From: Agrostemma githago
Lineage: Eukaryota > Streptophyta > Magnoliopsida > Caryophyllales > Caryophyllaceae
Direction: 5' to 3'
Length of the DNA stretch: 64,000 nt
Assembly (NCBI GenBank): GCA_958450325.1
Contig: OY288247.1
Span: 58,221,701-58,285,700 of the forward strand
In this document: positions 59,001 through 64,000 of the stretch, one piece after another
Layout: each line of letters opens with the position of its first letter
How positions within the stretch are numbered: the first letter of the stretch is position 1
The notes under the pieces: model-generated
Databases searched by the model: none
The model's input: the letters and a program-made list of their open reading frames with translations, nothing else
What the model was told of the DNA's origin: nothing
Program-made: the position numbers and the translations under genes

Positions 59001-61378
59001 TGAAGATCATGTGAGTCCCCTTTTTTTTTGAGTCCATAAGTCCTATTTAGAGCCATTGATCTAAAAGAGATGGATGGTGGTGATTGAGTGTTGTAATTAA
59101 GGTAATAACTACCATATCTTGGAAAAAATATAATAAAATCTTCTCTCCTCCCTTAATTACCTCCAACTAATAATAAACGTTCTCTTTCATCCCATTCAAT
59201 TTTTTCATTCAAACACACCCGCCTAACAAAAACTCTTCAACTTCATCTTCAACTCAAGCAAAAGTAATCTTCATATTAGTATTGGCAGACAAGAACAGAC
59301 GGTCCCAGACGCGAGACAGATCATCGACGGTCCCAAGACCAAGCCAACAAAGGGTCGGAAAAAATGACGTGTCTAATGAATTATGTCTAATGAATTATGT
59401 CACCTTCTTCTGGCTATGAAATATTATGAATTATGTCACCTTCTTCTTCTGGTTACGAATTTGTTCATTCTGTTACAGTGATTGACTGTACCTGTTACTC
59501 TAAGTAACGACTGATGTTACTATGGGAATGAATGGAGTTTACCCAAGATACAAATGTGGTCTCATAATCAGTGTATTACACTGACGCATTGTAACTGTTA
59601 CTTTAATGAACAAATGATGTTACTCTAATTGATTAATGATGTTATTCTACGTCTCATGATTAAGTTTCATTGATATTAATGGTGTGGTCTCATAATCACT
59701 TTCATTGATATTATCATCAATCACTATGACGCATTATATATGGTTCTTTAAAGAACGAAAGTTGTTAATTTCCTAATGAATGATTCTAATCCAAGTTATC
59801 CTCAGTTACTTTGGAAATCATTTGTTTAAACAACGCTGATGTGCTCAGTTACTTTCATGGATTATGTCTCTTACTGTAACTCAAGAAAGGTGTTACTCCA
59901 ATAGATATGGGATGTTACTCTAACCAAATACACATGTATTAAATAAAATAGAGTTAATTTTGGATTATGTCTGTTACTGTAACTCAAGAAAGGTGTTACT
60001 CCAATAGATATGAGATGTTACTTTCATGGATTATGTCTGTTACTGTAACTCAAGAAAGGTGTTACTCCAATAGATATGAGATGTTACTCTAACCAAATAC
60101 ACATGTATTAAATAAAATATAGAGTTAATTGCAACGTAGCACAGCGATATGTGTAAAAAAAATGTGTACAAAATCAGTTATTCATGTAAACCAAAAAAAA
60201 AATCCTTAGAATGACCAAAAACACAACTATTCTCAAAACACTTGTTTCTCCTCCTCATCTTCCTCAGTGTTTTCTTCAGTTTCCTCATCTTCGTCAACAT
60301 AAAACAAAACAATAAAATCAGTGTCTTCTTCAGTTTCCTATCTGCTTCAACATAAAACAAAACAATAATATCAGTGAAGAATACGTTAAACCTGGAATCT
60401 ATACTAAAACGAGAGCAATGAACCATTGTTATTAATCCATGATTAATCAAATGAATAAAATTCCACCTTTTCCAGTGTTGTCCCGTGCGTTCGCATCTTT
60501 GCCAATACCACCTGCACAAAATTGAACAGCGTTACACCCATGCAAATAATGTGTTACTTCAATTCCTAAGTTGTGTTACTCTAACGAGTACAATACGTTA
60601 CTTTAACATCATCATCAAAACCCTTTTCTCAACGTTCATTTGTGTTACTGTGATTAAAATTAAGTGTTACTTTAACTCAGAAGGTATGTTATTTCAACGA
60701 CGTTTCTGCGTTAATAGAAATCAAAACAATAGTATCAGTGGATATAATGAAAAATCTAAATAACAAACATAAAACCCTAAAATCTATACAGATCGAGAGA
60801 GCAATTAACCATTGATACGAAACTATGATGAATGAAATGACAATGAAAGCAATATCAACATGAAAATTGACGTAAAAAAAGAACGCAAATTGACGCACGA
60901 TGTATCCATGGATAAAAATTGAATCAAAACGTGAAAGAAATATTGAAACTCACCATTGTTATACTCGATCAATTGATTATCAACAGTTGAAGAAGATGAC
61001 GCGGTCATTGAATCCATTGTAACGCGATTTCAAGCACAAAATTGATTGATTGAATGAATGAATGAACGTGATGAAGAAAGAGTTTTTTTTTCAGGTTTGA
61101 ATGAACGTGAATGATGAATGAACGTGAATGATGAATGAATGTGATTAAGGGAGTTATTGTTTCCTAAATTCATGGGAGCTATTTTAGGAACGTAAATCTT
61201 TTTTTTTTTAATGCAAATACTAGGATGAATCTTGTCCATCCATCTCATCCCATCCAATGGATGAGATGAGGACTTAGGGACTCATCTAGAGTAAAGGACT
61301 CATAAGAGCCTTACTCTATATATATATATATGTATGTATGTATGTATATATATATATATGTATGTATGTATGTATATA
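58946..61378 (-). mobile_element. TIR element E4 inside the element 3 LTR
   Basis: TA runs at both ends; left end GAGTGAAGATCATGTGAGTC and right end inverting to GAGTAAGGCTCTTATGAGTC. The minus strand starts with the E3-type end and carries the E3-type first exon (61017-60954, MDSMTASSSSTVDNQLIEYN, donor GTGAGT). TGTTAC(T/C)(T/C)TAA motifs are scattered at 59460-60700; two 115-bp direct copies lie at about 59955-60120. Confidence 0.7.
60954..61017 (-). pseudogene. First-exon remnant of E4 transposase-like gene
   Basis: ATG exon homologous to the E3 exon at 51580, ending in a proper GTGAGT donor. No FAR1 domain is recognisable downstream in this copy. Confidence 0.5.
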
Positions 61379-63172
61379 CTATTTATATTAACTAATTACT
61401 AACATATTAACTCTTAATTTATGTACTAACATTTTAATTTTGTTACTAACACATTAATTTTGTTACTAACATTTTATATTTTTGCATTCTAACATTTTAA
61501 TTTTTGTTTATTTACATATCGTCATAACACTAATACCGCGTATAATTATATAATATTTAAACAGCTTTCGGATCGAACACGTTTAACTATGGTTTTCGCT
61601 TCAAGTCCGTTTAATCCTTTTACAAGTTGTAACAGTGGTGGCACCCTTTCGAGGTGCGCCGCCCTAAACACTTAAGGGCGTAACGCCATCGTGGTAAGAC
61701 GTAGTTAAACATGTCCGATGCCATTTTTGGGACTAGAACGAAACCCGTTGATGCCGAATTAATTGTCACGCGATCCGAAAGGATTGATTACGACATTATG
61801 ACGTGGAGGGAATCGATATTCGTTCTAGTCCGGTCAAATTCGATTTTGCAAAATTCGCTCTAAATACTAGATGTCGGTTCTACAACCGAACGTCGAGTAT
61901 AGTGAGCCCTCCGAGAGTTAAACTAATATAAATCGAACAATATTTATATTTAGTATAATTACATCTCGATTACAGGGGGCACTCTAACTCGATCGAGTGA
62001 CCCCCCAAGAAACAGGCAACGACTCATGGTGAAGGTACTCGATCGAGTCCCCTCCAAGACTCCTTCAAGTAGCCTTCCTCACCTTCCTACGTGAGCCCTT
62101 TACATATGGCTAGCCTAATCAAATTCTTTTTACGACTTTTTAGTCATCACGTGCTTATGCTTCCAAAGTCCATACATCACATTTCATTTTATTTTCATCA
62201 TTCTTACGACTTTGAGTGGTGTCTCGTGCAACTAATCTAGTATTGACGACTCTTTAGTCGTATCCGATACTCGATAAGTCGACACATTCCTAATCCACGG
62301 TGATAAGTCGGGACAAGACTAAGAGACTTGGGATCGAGCGAGCTTCACGCTTGGGTCCCATACGCTAAACGCCTATTAAAAGTCTCCGTTCTCCGATTAA
62401 TAAACAATACAATGTGTACTTGATCGTAGTTCGTCTATTTCTTCAATTTACGGTCTAGCATATATTTACTATTTACAGGTCCGTTTATAGTCGATGTTTA
62501 CCGTTTCTAATCCCTATTTATATCCGCTAGTTGTATTGTGAATTCTGGGTTGTATTTCCGCCCGTGTACTTTGTAATTTATTTACGAGCTTTCTATTTTG
62601 ATGTTTGCCATTTATAGCATTTAAATGAACATCACGTGCTAAATCACTTCGACGTGAACCAAGATGCATTAAAATGACGTAGCAACCAATTCTATATTCA
62701 TACATCGTAAAACGTTGTTTGCATAACAATTTATCGAATCACTAGCGCGCGTATTCAAAAATTGATCGATATCTTAGTAGAGGCTGCTATGTGCGGGCGG
62801 GGTTGGGTGTCTTTTGTGGGCTTCCCAACACGTACCTTCACCCCTTACTTAGAACCTCGGTTTCTTGATGCCCGAAACCATTGACGCACGAGATTGATTC
62901 GATATATAATACCCGAAAACTCGGCATCGGTATCGGTATCGTAATGCAAAGGGACGAACCCTACAAGCTCTAGTATCAAAGTGGGTCGTACTTTGTGCAT
63001 GGCCCACCGAAATATAGAGTGGGTTCGAATGGGCCCGAACTCCCACAAAGTTCGGTGGCGACTCTTAATTCGATTTAAATTTCAACCCGTGAACCATCTC
63101 ACATGGGAAACATTTCGCCGCCCAAACCCGCGCGTGGCCACATCGGGGTGGACCTATGTCATGTCCACAATT

Positions 63173-63190
63173 TGGCGACTCCGTTGGGGA
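63173..63190 (+). other. Primer-binding site of element 3
   Basis: TGGCGACTCCGTTGGGGA, one base different from the element 1 site, so the same primer tRNA is likely. Confidence 0.85.
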
Positions 63191-64000
63191 AAACTGATGT
63201 ACAACTTGTCATCGGGATCCTCAGGGTGAGACTTGAGGAGAAATCGTTCGGTTAGAACAATATGCGCGTTAGATTTACGGTTCATGCATAACCCCAATTT
63301 TACCCAGGCCGGTTACTTGTGACCGTCGTCCCAATATACCGCGATATATTCCAAATTGGTCATGTCAAGGTGTTCATGGCTAATTCGTATGGGTTTCGCG
63401 GCATGTCCCTATACAAATTGGTAAGGGAGTCCGTCCCGATTCTCAAAAAGGCCATGCGCACTGGTATATACCCTATTTTGACCGACCAAGACTTAGTGTA
63501 AAGCATACATGACGTTGTTATAATGCTTGCGTGACTATGTGCTACTTGGTTTCCGTGTCATTTTTCGAAAACCGTCTTTTCAAAAAAAATGCATCTTTTC
63601 AAAAATATTCAATTTTCAAAAAATCAAAATGCTGCCGAAAATTAGACTTACGATTTGACTCAAACAAGCTTATTTTCTAGCCAGCATGCTGTCCATTTAA
63701 ATATTCAAATTTCCGATCCTCATTCGATTTTCGAATTTTCAAAATTCCATTTCGATTTTCAAATCTTCAAAATTCCATTTCGATTTTCAAATCATCGAGA
63801 TTCCATTTCAATTTTCAATTCTTCGAGATGCCGTTTTCGATTTTCAAATCTTCGGGATCCCGTTTACGATTTTCAAATTTTTTGGAAATTCATTTTCGAT
63901 ATTCAATTTTTGGAAATTCCAAATATTCAACTTTTCAAAAACCCGGCCCTGTCGGCATGCGGCCATTTCAAAAGACGGGACCGTCTCCCAATTTTTCAAA
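63191..64000 (+). other. Leader of element 3 with short tandem repeats
   Basis: Similar to the element 1 leader up to about 63600. From 63715 to 63930 a roughly 30-bp motif, (A/T)TTCGATTTTCAAATCTTC, repeats six or seven times with drift. No gag start is reached before the window ends. Confidence 0.75.

Larger units (their letters stand above)
58031..63169 (+). repeat. 5' LTR of element 3, interrupted by E4
   Basis: TGTAGATACCCGC to GTCATGTCCACA. Without the E4 insertion (about 58946-61378) it is some 2.7 kb, close to the 2.45-kb LTR of element 1, to which it aligns at both ends and around the breakpoint (TAGGTTGA.GGTGTAA). Short ORFs in it, including one at 58315-58854, look fortuitous. Confidence 0.88.
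58031..64000 (+). mobile_element. Element 3: Tat-clade LTR retrotransposon, 5' part only
   Basis: A 5' LTR, primer site and leader related to element 1 but on the opposite strand. Coding sequence is off the right edge. The same three-base gap separates LTR and primer site in both elements. CCGAT (58026-58030) is the candidate left target copy. Confidence 0.88.

Overview
This is a plant nuclear window, most likely from a eudicot with a large repeat-rich genome. The evidence is plant-type Tat-clade Ty3/Gypsy elements with a second (archaeal-type) RNase H, a spliced plant Helitron replicase, RPA70-like genes of the kind plant Helitrons carry, a Stowaway-type MITE and long TA microsatellites. I see no ordinary single-copy host gene. 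Several traits would fit Caryophyllales, but I cannot prove the order from this sequence.

Layout. 1-10019 is a minus-strand Tat-clade element (element 1): integrase, pol, a broken gag, leader, primer-binding site and a 2.4-kb 5' LTR; its other LTR lies beyond the left edge. It sits inside the Rep domain of a Helitron replicase on the minus strand (10020-13508). Further along the same strand are RPA70-like genes: a split pair, A2 (18645-19866, zinc-finger/C-terminal part) and A1 (21196-22379, DNA-binding domains A and B), and a full-length-type but broken copy B (36820-43349). I read 10-43.6 kb as one large, decaying autonomous-type Helitron interrupted by later insertions: element 1, a solo LTR (16021-16936, target duplication GTGTA) and element 2 (23599-35543). 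Element 2 is a complete, GC-rich, plus-strand Tat-clade element with about 99 percent identical LTRs, a broken polyprotein, a 124-bp tandem array and two antisense ORFs with their own TATA-like boxes.

43.7-58 kb is a graveyard of smaller elements: a TIR element, a Stowaway MITE, an 86-bp triplication, a third RPA70-like fragment (C, plus strand) split by a 3.4-kb TIR element, two more TIR elements (one with a FAR1-domain remnant, so Mutator-related), and a 3.0-kb non-autonomous Helitron with recognisable 5' TC and 3' hairpin-CTAG ends (53416-56459). 58031-64000 is the 5' LTR, primer site and leader of another element related to element 1 (element 3, plus strand), its LTR interrupted by a fourth TIR element.

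The most striking material is in the Helitron: an RPA70-like gene split into two transcription-unit-like halves, and a sister copy in which a phase-0 81-nt exon occurs four times inside 0.9-kb tandem duplications. The exon junctions I give were worked out by hand from splice motifs and reading-frame continuity. All family assignments rest on motif recognition, not on searches.
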